DNA from: Bacillota bacterium
GTDB lineage: Bacteria; Bacillota; Clostridia; Lachnospirales; Lachnospiraceae
Direction: 5' to 3'
DNA: 33,598 nt
NCBI GenBank assembly: GCA_023411225.1
Contig: JAEYPA010000160.1
Coordinates: forward strand, 1-33,598
Each line of letters opens with the position of its first letter. Within the stretch, counting starts at the first letter, position 1. The notes under the pieces were generated by a model, which saw only the letters and a list, made by a program, of their open reading frames with translations, was not told where the DNA came from and made no database searches. Both the position numbers and the translations under genes were made by a program. Positions 7,639-15,627 of this stretch are shown one piece after another.

Positions 7639-9450
7639 TTACCGTATTCTTATGTATCTTGTCTTACTCCACGTCCCATATACCTTGCTCTTTGTGGAAT
7701 CATACGTGAATGCTCTTACCCGAATGTAATATCGCTTACCTTTCTTGAGCTTAGTGATTGTCTTACTTTTACCTGTAACCTGATATGTCTTCACACCTTT
7801 TTTAAAGCTCGTATGGGTAGATAGACTAATCTGATATCCCTTGGCTCCAGAAATGGCTTTCCATTTTATGGAAAGCTTTTTTGACTTACTATTCAAGCTG
7901 GTAATACTGATTTTCTTGACGGTTACCTTAGACCAACGGGCATACAAAGTAGCCTTTTTTATATACTTAGACACGGTAGAAGCTGTTACTTTCGTTCCAC
8001 CTACCTTCTTGGTATACCATCCTGCGAACTGATAATTTTTTCTCTGTACACTTGGTAATGCTGCTATCTTCTTATCATAGGTTGCAGTTATGCTTTTCCT
8101 TACAAACTTAGTTCCCCCATTGGCATCAAAGGATATTTTCACACTTACCGGTTCCCAATGTGCATATAGAATCTGAGGCGACTGTGGTGTATATAGTGTA
8201 GAGGACGTTATCTTCTGTCCTCCTATCATTTTGGAATACCAGCCCTTAAAGGAATATCCAGTCCTTTTTGGTACCGGAAGGGATCCAACCGCCCCATTGT
8301 AACCTATACAAACGGTGGATTTAGTAACCGTTCCTCCATTGGCAGCAAGCTTCAACGTTCCGCCCTTTGACGCCCTAACATAGCTCGGAGTATAGGTCAT
8401 ATATTCATCTAACGAAAAGGAATAATCATTACCAGGTGGATTAACAACCTTCTTTTTTGCCAGACTGGCTAGTTGATTATTACTGTCGTATAGCTTATAT
8501 CCATCTGTCATACATTGTGGTAAAAGGAAGGTCTTAAATCTCTCAATTGAAGTATCCTGCATGTAGAAGAATGTTATACCTGCATCAAGGGCCTTAAAGG
8601 TTCCCCCCTTAATCTTTACCGCAAGAAGAGGTGGATCATCAAGATAAAGCAGACGTAAAGCACTGCAAATGTTATCTTTTATCTTCTTATTATATGTACT
8701 AATAAAACTACCACCATTAATATATACAGGGGCGCTTGTATTAATAATAGAAGAACCGACCCCTTGAAAAAGGCCACCATTGATTTCAATATGAAAAGGA
8801 ATGTCTCGGAAATCTCCTTGCATGTGTAACGGCCTACCAGCGTAGACACTTCCTCCATTAATAATTACGATTCCACCATATATCTGATATATCCCAGTTC
8901 CACTTTTTAATTCAAACGGATTTTCCTCTACATCCGGACTGACCATAGTGCGTATAGTCCCGCTTTCCATAGTAAACTTTCCCCCATAGTACACATATAC
9001 TATCATATAGGTGCCACTAGCTGAGTATAGTTCACCACCCCCAACAGAATCTTTGAGTATAAAGGAACAGTTCTTTGCTATTGGAAGCATAGGAGGCGAG
9101 GTTGAATATCTAGGTCTATAGGCAACTTTATGTCCCTTTAAATCTAAGGTAATCTCTATCTCCTCGTTCAATTCAAACGCATCACCTGTTGTATAGTCCC
9201 CCAAATGAATGTTCTCATTGTAAATCAAATCACAATCAGCATTTACTTCTACAAGAGCCTTCCTCTCACTATTCTCCTGTGACATTCTCACAGCTTCCGA
9301 CAACGCAGTGTTAAAGGAATCACAAGGTTCCCCATTCACAGTACAGACTGCAGTTGTTTCTGCCCTTGATGTTGGACCTGCCCAACACAAGATTATAAAT
9401 AATACAAAGACTGCCATTCCTCCCCTTAGTAATTTTCTCTTCTTAAACAC
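7639..9450 (-). CDS. Secreted InlB-repeat protein A (beta-helix, two B-repeats, FN3-like)
   Basis: 603 aa, GTG start at 9450; the paralogue at 12588-14399 has ATG at the same place, which fixes the start. Signal peptide about 1-30 (RGGMAVFVLFIILCWAGPTSRA, cleavage before ETT). Residues about 80-300 have repeating I-x-[GN]-G-[GST]-[FV] turns (INGGSVYAG, INGGLFQG, INGGSF, IKGGTF), typical of a right-handed parallel beta-helix. Two InlB B-repeat (Listeria-Bacteroides, Flg_new) units follow, about 360-437 and 438-513, with GYSFKGWYSK and NYQFAGWYTK plus YAHW and YARW ends. The last 90 residues are a Lys-rich FN3-like module (KKLSIKWKAISGAKGYQISL, YYIRVRAFT). No LPXTG motif. It is first in operon A and runs into the FHA gene 40 bp later. 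Role: cell-surface or extracellular adhesin-like protein; ligand unknown. Confidence 0.9.
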   Translation of the reverse strand: MFKKRKLLRGGMAVFVLFIILCWAGPTSRAETTAVCTVNGEPCDSFNTALSEAVRMSQENSERKALVEVNADCDLIYNENIHLGDYTTGDAFELNEEIEITLDLKGHKVAYRPRYSTSPPMLPIAKNCSFILKDSVGGGELYSASGTYMIVYVYYGGKFTMESGTIRTMVSPDVEENPFELKSGTGIYQIYGGIVIINGGSVYAGRPLHMQGDFRDIPFHIEINGGLFQGVGSSIINTSAPVYINGGSFISTYNKKIKDNICSALRLLYLDDPPLLAVKIKGGTFKALDAGITFFYMQDTSIERFKTFLLPQCMTDGYKLYDSNNQLASLAKKKVVNPPGNDYSFSLDEYMTYTPSYVRASKGGTLKLAANGGTVTKSTVCIGYNGAVGSLPVPKRTGYSFKGWYSKMIGGQKITSSTLYTPQSPQILYAHWEPVSVKISFDANGGTKFVRKSITATYDKKIAALPSVQRKNYQFAGWYTKKVGGTKVTASTVSKYIKKATLYARWSKVTVKKISITSLNSKSKKLSIKWKAISGAKGYQISLSTHTSFKKGVKTYQVTGKSKTITKLKKGKRYYIRVRAFTYDSTKSKVYGTWSKTRYIRIR

Positions 9451-9515
9451 TTTTTTACCCCCATCTGATATATTGTCATGTGAACGCGTAAACGAATTAC
9501 CCTTCCCACATTTTT

Positions 9516-9544
9516 ATATTATCATATAAATCTTTGTCTTTCCA
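9516..9544 (-). promoter_or_regulatory. Probable promoter of operon A
   Basis: On the minus strand TGGAAA (9539-9544) and TAATAT (9516-9521) are 17 bp apart, preceded by a very A/T-rich stretch that could act as an UP element. The -35 is weak, but the same arrangement with the same 17-bp spacer is kept upstream of the paralogous gene at 14399. That conservation is the main support. Confidence 0.5.
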
Positions 9545-9661
9545 TATATTAGTATATTTTTATATATTCTTACATATAATTTTTAACATTTTTGACCCCC
9601 TTTGACCTATGGTATCCTTGGATGGGCCGGGGTGATATGTGGTGCACATATAACTACAAAG

Positions 9662-9695
9662 TAAAAAGTCTGGTGACATCAATTTCCCACCAGAC
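9662..9695 (-). terminator. Rho-independent terminator of operon B
   Basis: Inverted repeat GTCTGGTG (9668-9675) / CACCAGAC (9688-9695). On the minus strand it is followed by TTTTT. It lies 7 bp past the lipoprotein stop, so it ends operon B before the operon A promoter. Confidence 0.85.
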
Positions 9696-9702
9696 CTTTC
9701 TA

Positions 9703-10287
9703 TTAATTATAACTTGCCTTCCATTCTTTCTCTCCGAACGAGATTTGATCCTTTGGTAAATCTCCTTCTATTACTGTTTTCCCAGTATGGCAGTTAACAA
9801 ACTTAAGATGAAGACTCCACTTGGATAAACCCGTATTAAGAATTTGCTGGGTTATATTACTTGAAATCAATAATATTAAATTTGGATAAACCTCGAATTC
9901 AGTAATCTGTTCGTCTGCTGTAAATGTGAGAACCTTATAATCAGGGCTTTGTTCTATTTTAAACTTGGCATTTACTTTTAAAATCTTATCCATCATTTTT
10001 TTTAATTCTTGAGTAAACTCACTTTTTATTTTCTCACACTGTTTCTCCGTTAACTTAATCACCATTCCTCCATCTTTAGTATACACATCTGTACAGTAAC
10101 TACTTCCTTTTGCTTTAATGTCAGCAACATCTACCTCAGGTTCAATGCCTGCAATCTTGTAATAGGATGGCGGTATATAGTAAGTCTTTACCTGTTCTGT
10201 TTGTTGATTCTTGGAACAGGAGCAAAAAGCTGCTATCATAAATAATATCATTAATAGCGCTCCTATCATTTTGTGATTATTGCTCAT
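9703..10287 (-). CDS. Lipoprotein A of the three-copy family
   Basis: 194 aa. The ATG at 10287 has GGGAGG about 8 nt upstream, inside the last codons of the preceding gene (11-nt overlap, translational coupling). The upstream extension of the frame to 10314 is only the other gene in another frame. Signal peptide with lipobox F-C-S-C (lipidated Cys about 24), then SKNQQ. Blocks shared with the copies at 11949 and 15035: KTYYIPPSYYKIAG, KDGGMVIKLT, IEQSPDY, QQILNTG and GKTVIEGDLPKD with FGEKEW. It should be anchored to the outer face of the membrane. Family not recognised; two of the three copies directly follow or precede a Trp-motif membrane-protein gene, and this copy is separated from one by the small PsbP-like gene. 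A partner or receptor role for that protein is inference. Confidence 0.88.
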   Translation of the reverse strand: MSNNHKMIGALLMILFMIAAFCSCSKNQQTEQVKTYYIPPSYYKIAGIEPEVDVADIKAKGSSYCTDVYTKDGGMVIKLTEKQCEKIKSEFTQELKKMMDKILKVNAKFKIEQSPDYKVLTFTADEQITEFEVYPNLILLISSNITQQILNTGLSKWSLHLKFVNCHTGKTVIEGDLPKDQISFGEKEWKASYN

Positions 10288-10756
10288 TGTTTTCCTCCCA
10301 CCTAACGGAGGCAAGTACGTCCATAAACTCCTTCCCCTGTGTCATTGCCTGCTCCAGTTCACAATGCATGGTCATTACAACTTCCTTTCCATCCACTGGA
10401 ATTAGCAGACAAGTATTATATAAATCTTTTGTTGCGGAAGTTGATGTGTACTGGAATGCACCTATCTCCACGCCATTTTCCAGGGAGCGCTTTGCTAAAC
10501 TAGGATTCTTAAAATTGGGAACTACCCTAGTATGTATGGTATAGTATTCATTTAGCCGTTTTTCAATTCCTTCTGAGGTCAACTCCGATTCATTCCTATT
10601 CAAAGTAATAAATGCTGACTTATTCTCATTACTATATGCCTGCTCTGGGGCCTCTAATTTAAAGAACTCCTGAGCTTCTTCTCGTGTCATTAATGTAAAA
10701 TTCTCAGGTATCTCTGCAACAATATTGCTATCATAAAGACTTATTTGTTTACTCAT
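10277..10756 (-). CDS. Small protein resembling the Mog1/PsbP/DUF1795 fold
   Basis: 159 aa. The ATG at 10756 has AAGGAG about 7 nt upstream; the frame extends to 10783 without a better site. No signal peptide or membrane segment, so probably cytosolic. The order of elements (ISLYDSNIVAEIPENFTLM at the start, SAFITLNRNESELT, an amphipathic helix, then GAFQYTSTSATKDLYNTCLL, DGKEVVMTMHCE and a final FMDVLASVRW) matches by eye the Mog1/PsbP/DUF1795 alpha-beta pattern. Some DUF1795 proteins (Eag) are chaperones for transmembrane segments of type VI effectors. Here the gene lies 33 bp after one for a C-terminal-transmembrane protein and overlaps a lipoprotein gene, so a chaperone/adaptor role is a reasonable but untested guess. 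It has no second copy in operon C. Confidence 0.75.
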   Translation of the reverse strand: MSKQISLYDSNIVAEIPENFTLMTREEAQEFFKLEAPEQAYSNENKSAFITLNRNESELTSEGIEKRLNEYYTIHTRVVPNFKNPSLAKRSLENGVEIGAFQYTSTSATKDLYNTCLLIPVDGKEVVMTMHCELEQAMTQGKEFMDVLASVRWEENNEQ

Positions 10757-10789
10757 TATTATTCTCCTTCCGACTATTAACATATAAAT

Positions 10790-11908
10790 CTATTTAATTT
10801 TTTCTAGCATAGGTATAATCGATGTAGCTAGTCCTGCTGATGTTCCTCCTGATGGTACAAAAGTATATACAACTGCTCCTATGACTACAATCGTCCCAAC
10901 ACCAATCGCTACCTTTTTCCCTACTTCTTCCCAATCAATATCCGGGATTTGACTGATGTATGGGGATTCTACTGTAACAGGTACCGGAAGTGATTTCCAG
11001 TTGCTCTGACCTGTCTGTTTAATCCCTACAGCAGATGACACACTACCACCCTCTATCTTTGTCGAGATGGAGTTTTCAAGATATGTAGTTCTTGACCAGA
11101 CTTTTGCTCCAGCGGTAATCGTGTAAGAAGTATTTCCTATGGTAATAGAAGTTGATTTTGCCATAGAACCATCCGTTCCAAATGAAATATTATTCCTTCC
11201 TTTGTCATCCAATTTTACTTTATAGGAGAATCCTTTAAAATCTAATCTCTGATCATTAATCGTACTGTTTATTGTAATATCTGTATTCCCCTTTACAGTG
11301 GTTCCAGTCTTATAATAGATACAAGTACCAGGACCTATAGGGATTTCAAGGGTCTGTCCTACATTTACATTAGGTCTATCCTTAGTAAGCACCTCTACAT
11401 AGCCCTCCAGAAGTTTTTGCATGATTTCAGGATTCATGTTATCTACATCCTCATCATTCAGTCCATCTCCAGCTATCTTGTCAAGCAACCCACTTTCATC
11501 AAGATACTGTTGTATCTCCTCCTTAAGCTTTGGTCCTACATAATTTGGGTTAAATGATCCAAAGGATGGATGTATTGTCTTTGCCAAGCTTCTCAAACTT
11601 TTATTATATCCTTGTAGATTGAGCAATAGTGCAGTAAACCTTGACGAATAATTAGTGTTAACATTATGTACATCGGTAAAGATTTTTTCAATCTCTTCTG
11701 CTGTGGTGTTATTCTTATCAATCACCTTCTTGTGATACGAAGTTATATTATCTACATAATCTTTTACATCCAGATTGCCACACCATGCACTTAGATCAAG
11801 CCATCTGTCACCAAACCAGTCAGTAAAACCACACCAGTCCTCATCATCTACTTCTTTTACTAATCCTAAAAGCTCATTTTTTGCATTTTCTGTAAAATCT
11901 CTTTTCAT
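10790..11908 (-). CDS. Trp-motif protein with C-terminal membrane helix, copy B (372 aa)
   Basis: ATG at 11908 with GGGGAG about 4 nt upstream. Paralogue of the 360-aa protein at 15628-16710. Residues 1-135 look all-helical and start with a dense motif: DWCGFTDWFGDRWLDLSAWC (W25, W31, W36, W42; C26 and C43). A helical stretch NITSYHKKVIDKNNTTAEEI follows. Residues about 185-325 look beta-rich (EIPIGPGTCIYYKTG, DFKGFSYKVKLDD, TSITIGNTSYTI). One transmembrane helix spans about 333-351 (VAIGVGTIVVIGAVVYTF) with a short tail. There is no signal peptide, so the bulk could be exported by a WXG100-linked route or stay in the cytosol facing the membrane. The helical N-terminus recalls LXG/WXG-type secretion domains, but no standard LXG motif is seen. 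Function unknown. Confidence 0.88.
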   Translation of the reverse strand: MKRDFTENAKNELLGLVKEVDDEDWCGFTDWFGDRWLDLSAWCGNLDVKDYVDNITSYHKKVIDKNNTTAEEIEKIFTDVHNVNTNYSSRFTALLLNLQGYNKSLRSLAKTIHPSFGSFNPNYVGPKLKEEIQQYLDESGLLDKIAGDGLNDEDVDNMNPEIMQKLLEGYVEVLTKDRPNVNVGQTLEIPIGPGTCIYYKTGTTVKGNTDITINSTINDQRLDFKGFSYKVKLDDKGRNNISFGTDGSMAKSTSITIGNTSYTITAGAKVWSRTTYLENSISTKIEGGSVSSAVGIKQTGQSNWKSLPVPVTVESPYISQIPDIDWEEVGKKVAIGVGTIVVIGAVVYTFVPSGGTSAGLATSIIPMLEKIK

Positions 11909-11948
11909 ATACTCCCCTATCTACTGAAACCAGTAGTCTTCCAATTTA

Positions 11949-12545
11949 TTAATTATAACTTTCCTTCCATTCTTTCTCTCCAAATGAGAATGGATCCTTT
12001 GGTAAATCACCCTCTATGACAGTCTTCCCGGTATGACCGTTGACAAACTTAACATGAGTACTCCAATCAGATGAACCCGTATGAAGAATTTGCTGGTATA
12101 TATTACCTGTAATTAATAACATAACATATGGAGTAAACTCAAACTCAACAATATGTTCGTCTGTTATAAACGTGAGGGACATATAATCCGCGCTTTGCTC
12201 TATTTTAAATGTGGAATTTTTCTTTAAAATCTTATCTTTATTTTTTTCAAAATTCTGGGCAAACAAAATTAGCGTTTTCTCCCGTTGTCCCTCCGTTAGT
12301 TTAATCTCCATTCCTCCATCTTTCACATATACATCAGTATAGTAATCTTTTCCTTTTGATTTAATAGCATCAACGTCTATCTTTGGTTCAACTCTTGCAA
12401 TCTTATAATAGGATGGTGGTATATAGTAAGTCTTTACCTGTTCTGTCTCATCCTCCGATTGCTGATTCTTCGAACAGGAGCAAAGAGCTGCTATCGTGTA
12501 TAACATCATTAATAGTACTCCTACTATTCTGTATTTATATCTCAT
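11949..12545 (-). CDS. Lipoprotein B of the three-copy family
   Basis: 198 aa, ATG at 12545 with GGGAGGAG about 5 nt upstream. Lipobox L-C-S-C (Cys about 24) after a hydrophobic signal segment (GVLLMMLYTIAAL). It has a 4-residue insertion (EDET) after SKNQQ relative to copy A. The shared blocks are kept (KTYYIPPSYYKIA, VKDGGMEIKLT, IEQSADY, QQILHTGSSDWS, GKTVIEGDLPKD, FGEKEW), but the middle (about 85-115, GQREKTLILFAQNFEKNKDK) is clearly different from the other two. It lies between InlB-repeat protein B (43 bp upstream) and the 372-aa Trp-motif protein (40 bp downstream). Surface-anchored; function unknown. Confidence 0.88.
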   Translation of the reverse strand: MRYKYRIVGVLLMMLYTIAALCSCSKNQQSEDETEQVKTYYIPPSYYKIARVEPKIDVDAIKSKGKDYYTDVYVKDGGMEIKLTEGQREKTLILFAQNFEKNKDKILKKNSTFKIEQSADYMSLTFITDEHIVEFEFTPYVMLLITGNIYQQILHTGSSDWSTHVKFVNGHTGKTVIEGDLPKDPFSFGEKEWKESYN

Positions 12546-12587
12546 TATTCTCCTCCCAACATACAGAACCTCATTCTGCTCTTATTC

Positions 12588-14399
12588 TTACCGTATTCTT
12601 ATGTATCTTGTCTTACTCCACGTCCCATATACCTTGCTCTTTGTGGAGTCATATGTGAATGCCCGTATCCGTATGTAATACCGCTTACCTTTCTTGAGCT
12701 TTGTAATTGTCTTACTTTTACCTGTAACCTGATATGTCTTCACACCTTTTTTAAAGCTCGTATAAGTAGAAAGACTAATTTGATATCCCTTGGCTCCAGA
12801 AATGGCTTTCCACTTTATGGAGAGCTTTTTTGACTTACTTTTCAAACTGGTAATACTGGTTTTCTTGACGGTTACCTTAGACCAACGGGCATACAAAGTA
12901 GCCTTATTTATATACTTTGACACGGTAGAAGCTGTTACTTTTGTTCCACCTACCTTTTTGGTATACCATCCTATGAACTGATAGCTTCTTCTCTGTACAC
13001 TTGGCAAGGATGCAATCTTCTTACCATATATTGCAGTTATGGCTTTCTTTACTAACTTAGTTCCCCTGTTTGCATCAAATGAAAGTGTCACTCGTATGGG
13101 TTCCCAGTGTGCGTATAGCATCTGTGGTGACTGCGCTGTATATCTTGTAGAGGACGTTATCTTCTGTCCTCCTAGAATTTTCGAGTACCAGCCCGTAAAT
13201 ATATATCCAGTCTTTTTGGGTACCGGAAGTGAGGCAAACCCTCCATTGTAACCAATGGAAACTTTTGATTGATTGACCACTCCTCCATTGGCTACAATCT
13301 TCACCATTCCGCCTTTTGTCGCCCTGACATAGCTTGGAGTATAGGTCAAATACTCATATGTATTATAGGTATAATCATTATCAGGTGGATTAACAACCAT
13401 CGTTTTTGCCAAACTTGCTACTCGATTATTACTACCGTATAGATTGTACCCATTTGTCATACATTGTGGTAACAAGGCGGTACTAAACCACTCAAGTGAA
13501 CTATCCTCTATCTCAAAAAATGCTATTCCTGCATCCAATGCCTTAAATGTACCACCATTAATCCTTACTGCGAGAAGAGGTGGTTCTTTATAATAAAGCA
13601 GTCGCAAAGCACAGCAAATGTTATCTTTTACCTTCTTATTGTATGTACTAATAAAACTGCCACCATTAATAGATACAGGGGAACTTGTATTAATAATGGA
13701 GGCCCCAACCCCTTGAAAAAGTCCACCATTGATTTGAATTTGATAAGGAATATCACCATATGGTCCTCGTATATGTAGTGGTCTTCCAGCATAGACACTT
13801 CCCCCATTGATAATCACTATACCACCATATATCTGATATATTCCGGTCCCACTTTTTAGTATAAATGGATTCTCGTCTACCCCTGGGCCAACCATAGTAC
13901 GTATCGTCCCGCTTTCCATAGTAAACTTCCCCCCATAGTACACACATACCATTGTATGGGTGCCACTTTGTGAGTATAATTCACCACCACCAACAGAATC
14001 TTTGAGTATAAAGGAACAGTTCTTTGCTATCGGAAGCATAGGAGGTGAGGTTGAATATATAGCTTTATAGGCAACTTTATGCCCCTTTAAATCTAAGGTA
14101 ATCTCTATCTCCTCGTTCAATTCAAATGCATCGCCTGTTGTAAAGTCTCCCAAATGAATGTTCTCATTGTAGAGCAGATCACAATCTGCATTTACTTCTA
14201 CAAGAGCCTTCCTCTCACTATTCTCTTGTGACATCCTCACAGCTTCCGACAACGCAGTGTTAAAGGAATCGCAAGGTTTCCCATTCACTGTACAGACTGT
14301 TGTTGTTTCTGCCCTTGATGTTGGACCTGCCCAACACAAGATTATAAATAAGATTAAGACTGCCATTCCTCCCCTTAGTAACTTTCTCTTCTTAAACAT
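12588..14399 (-). CDS. Secreted InlB-repeat protein B (paralogue of protein A)
   Basis: 603 aa, the same length as the copy at 7639-9450. ATG at 14399 with AGGAGGGG about 7 nt upstream. Same layout: signal peptide (about 1-30), N-terminal domain with two Cys (CTVNGKPC), beta-helix-like GG turns (INGGSVYAG, INGGLFQG, INGGTF), two InlB B-repeats (GYIFTGWYSK, SYQFIGWYTK) and the Lys-rich FN3-like C-terminus. The two proteins are nearly identical over the last 100 residues and the first 130. They differ most around residues 315-400, that is, the junction and first B-repeat (for example DNDYTYNTYEYLTY against GNDYSFSLDEYMTY). It leads operon B. Extracellular, adhesin-like; ligand unknown. Confidence 0.9.
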   Translation of the reverse strand: MFKKRKLLRGGMAVLILFIILCWAGPTSRAETTTVCTVNGKPCDSFNTALSEAVRMSQENSERKALVEVNADCDLLYNENIHLGDFTTGDAFELNEEIEITLDLKGHKVAYKAIYSTSPPMLPIAKNCSFILKDSVGGGELYSQSGTHTMVCVYYGGKFTMESGTIRTMVGPGVDENPFILKSGTGIYQIYGGIVIINGGSVYAGRPLHIRGPYGDIPYQIQINGGLFQGVGASIINTSSPVSINGGSFISTYNKKVKDNICCALRLLYYKEPPLLAVRINGGTFKALDAGIAFFEIEDSSLEWFSTALLPQCMTNGYNLYGSNNRVASLAKTMVVNPPDNDYTYNTYEYLTYTPSYVRATKGGMVKIVANGGVVNQSKVSIGYNGGFASLPVPKKTGYIFTGWYSKILGGQKITSSTRYTAQSPQMLYAHWEPIRVTLSFDANRGTKLVKKAITAIYGKKIASLPSVQRRSYQFIGWYTKKVGGTKVTASTVSKYINKATLYARWSKVTVKKTSITSLKSKSKKLSIKWKAISGAKGYQISLSTYTSFKKGVKTYQVTGKSKTITKLKKGKRYYIRIRAFTYDSTKSKVYGTWSKTRYIRIR

Positions 14400-14486
14400 T
14401 TTTTTACCCCTCCTGCGATTTTATGTAAAGATAATCATTTCCTTATTACACTTTCATAAATTTCTCATTTAACATTTCTCATTTAT

Positions 14487-14515
14487 ATAGTATCATACAT
14501 AATATTTAATTTCCA
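14487..14515 (-). promoter_or_regulatory. Probable promoter of operon B
   Basis: Minus strand TGGAAA (14510-14515), 17-bp spacer, TACTAT (14487-14492). The element matches in position and spacing the one before the paralogous operon A, although the sequence around it has drifted. Confidence 0.5.
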
Positions 14516-14552
14516 TATTTTATATATTCTTTCTATATATTTACTATTTACC

Positions 14553-14581
14553 TTGACTACAATTTTCATTTGGGATAATAT
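14553..14581 (+). promoter_or_regulatory. Strong sigma-A-type promoter of the WXG100 gene
   Basis: TTGACT (14553-14558), 17-bp spacer, TAATAT (14576-14581). It leaves a 5' leader of about 95 nt with a small hairpin (TAGCG/CGCTA, 14632-14644) before the GGGAGG site of the WXG100 gene. It diverges from the operon B promoter. Confidence 0.8.
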
Positions 14582-14681
14582 GGATATGTAATCATCTTGT
14601 ATTATTAACTTTTATATTTACAGGGTGGCTCTAGCGATACGCTATTAGTCATAGACAAACTAGGGGAAGGGAGGATTAATA

Positions 14682-14975
14682 ATGGCTAATCAAATTAGAA
14701 TGACACCGGAAACAATGAGAACCAGGGCAGGTGAATACACCGCTGAGGCAGTTAAACTTCAGGACATTATCAAAAAGATGGACGGCTTACTCAAGAACTT
14801 ACAAAGTGAGTGGGAAGGTGATGCAAGTGCTGCTTATGCTGCAAAGTTTGCTCAACTTCGTCCAGGTTTTGTAAAAGCTAAAGAGCTTATTGATGATATC
14901 TCCACTGCTTTAAAATCAACTGCTAAGGTTGTTGAAGAGACTGACTCTAAGATTGCAGCTCAGTTCAGAAAATAA
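14682..14975 (+). CDS. WXG100 family protein (ESAT-6-like)
   Basis: 97 aa, the usual size of the family. ATG at 14682 with GGGAGG about 7 nt upstream. Two amphipathic helices flank the W-E-G turn (QSEWEGDAS, W44-G46), the defining motif. The first helix carries TPETMRTRAGEYTAEAVKLQ, the second AKELIDDISTALKSTAKVVE. WXG100 proteins are small helical hairpin dimers exported by type VII (Esx/Yuk) systems, alone or as partners of larger substrates. The gene is the only rightward one between 1 and 17500, is monocistronic (own promoter and terminator), and lies between two leftward operons that encode coiled-coil and Trp-motif proteins. No C-terminal YxxxD export signal is seen, so it may need a partner for targeting. 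No EssC/FtsK-type ATPase gene is in the window. Confidence 0.95.
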   Translation: MANQIRMTPETMRTRAGEYTAEAVKLQDIIKKMDGLLKNLQSEWEGDASAAYAAKFAQLRPGFVKAKELIDDISTALKSTAKVVEETDSKIAAQFRK

Positions 14976-14986
14976 TGCTTTCACTA

Positions 14987-15027
14987 AATTAAGGTAACAG
15001 AGTCTGATAGGTTCTGTTACCTTAATT
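14987..15027 (+). terminator. Terminator between WXG100 gene and operon C (possibly bidirectional)
   Basis: Perfect 15-bp inverted repeat (14987-15001 with 15013-15027; core AAGGTAACAGA/TCTGTTACCTT), 11-nt loop. It is followed on the + strand by a T-rich stretch (ATTTTTATT). It lies between the convergent ends of the WXG100 gene and the lipoprotein gene and could stop both. Confidence 0.9.
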
Positions 15028-15034
15028 ATTTTTA

Positions 15035-15613
15035 TTAATTACTCTCGTTCCATTCTTTCTCTCCAAATGCTAATTCATCCTCTGGTAGTTCTGCCTCTGC
15101 AACAGTCTTCCCTGTTTTATAGTTAACAAACTTTACATGCATACTCCAATCGGAGGAACCTGTATGAAGAATTTGCTGTGTTGCATTGCAAGTAAGTAAC
15201 ATCCCCACATTTGGAAAAATGTCGAACTTCGAAATCTGTTTATCCACTTTAAACATAAGGGACGTATAATCAGCACTTTGCTCTATCCCATAGTTAGAAT
15301 TCACTTTTAAAAGCTTATCAGAGTATTCTTTGAATTGATGAGCAAATTCCTCTTTCACATTGTTCAATTGTGTCTTTGTTAATTTAATCTCCATACCGCC
15401 GTCTTTGATAGATACATCCGAGCAATATTCGCTTCCCTTTGCTTTAATTGAATTAACATCTACCTCCGGTTTAATTCCTGCAATCTTATAATAGGATGGT
15501 GGTATATAGTATGTCTTTGCCTGTTCCTGTTGCTGATTTTTCGAGCAGGCACATAGAACTGTTACCATATAGATCAACGTTAGTAAAACTCCTATTATTC
15601 TTTTACTTCTCAT
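15035..15613 (-). CDS. Lipoprotein C of the three-copy family
   Basis: 192 aa from the ATG at 15613; an adjacent ATG at 15616 is also possible. GGGGAGGAG is 6 nt from the 15613 start. The open frame upstream to 15736 is the other-frame shadow of the Trp-motif gene end. Signal segment GVLLTLIYMVTV, lipobox L-C-A-C (Cys about 23), then SKNQQ. Family blocks kept: KTYYIPPSYYKIAGI, IKDGGMEIKLT, IEQSADYTSL, QQILHTGSSDWS, GKTVAEAELPED, FGEKEWNES. It follows the 360-aa Trp-motif gene by 14 bp, so the two are made together. It is anchored outside the membrane. Function unknown. Confidence 0.88.
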   Translation of the reverse strand: MRSKRIIGVLLTLIYMVTVLCACSKNQQQEQAKTYYIPPSYYKIAGIKPEVDVNSIKAKGSEYCSDVSIKDGGMEIKLTKTQLNNVKEEFAHQFKEYSDKLLKVNSNYGIEQSADYTSLMFKVDKQISKFDIFPNVGMLLTCNATQQILHTGSSDWSMHVKFVNYKTGKTVAEAELPEDELAFGEKEWNESN

Positions 15614-15627
15614 CATTCTCCTCCCCA

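Noticed and set aside
9592..9618. Remnant of a second WXG100 promoter (TTGACC, then TATCCT) at the matching place before the other InlB gene
   Set aside because: Spacing is only 15 bp, the -10 is poor and no WXG100-like frame follows.
10288..10314. Longer N-terminus for lipoprotein A
   Set aside because: GGGAGG lies just before the ATG at 10287, and the signal peptide starts there.
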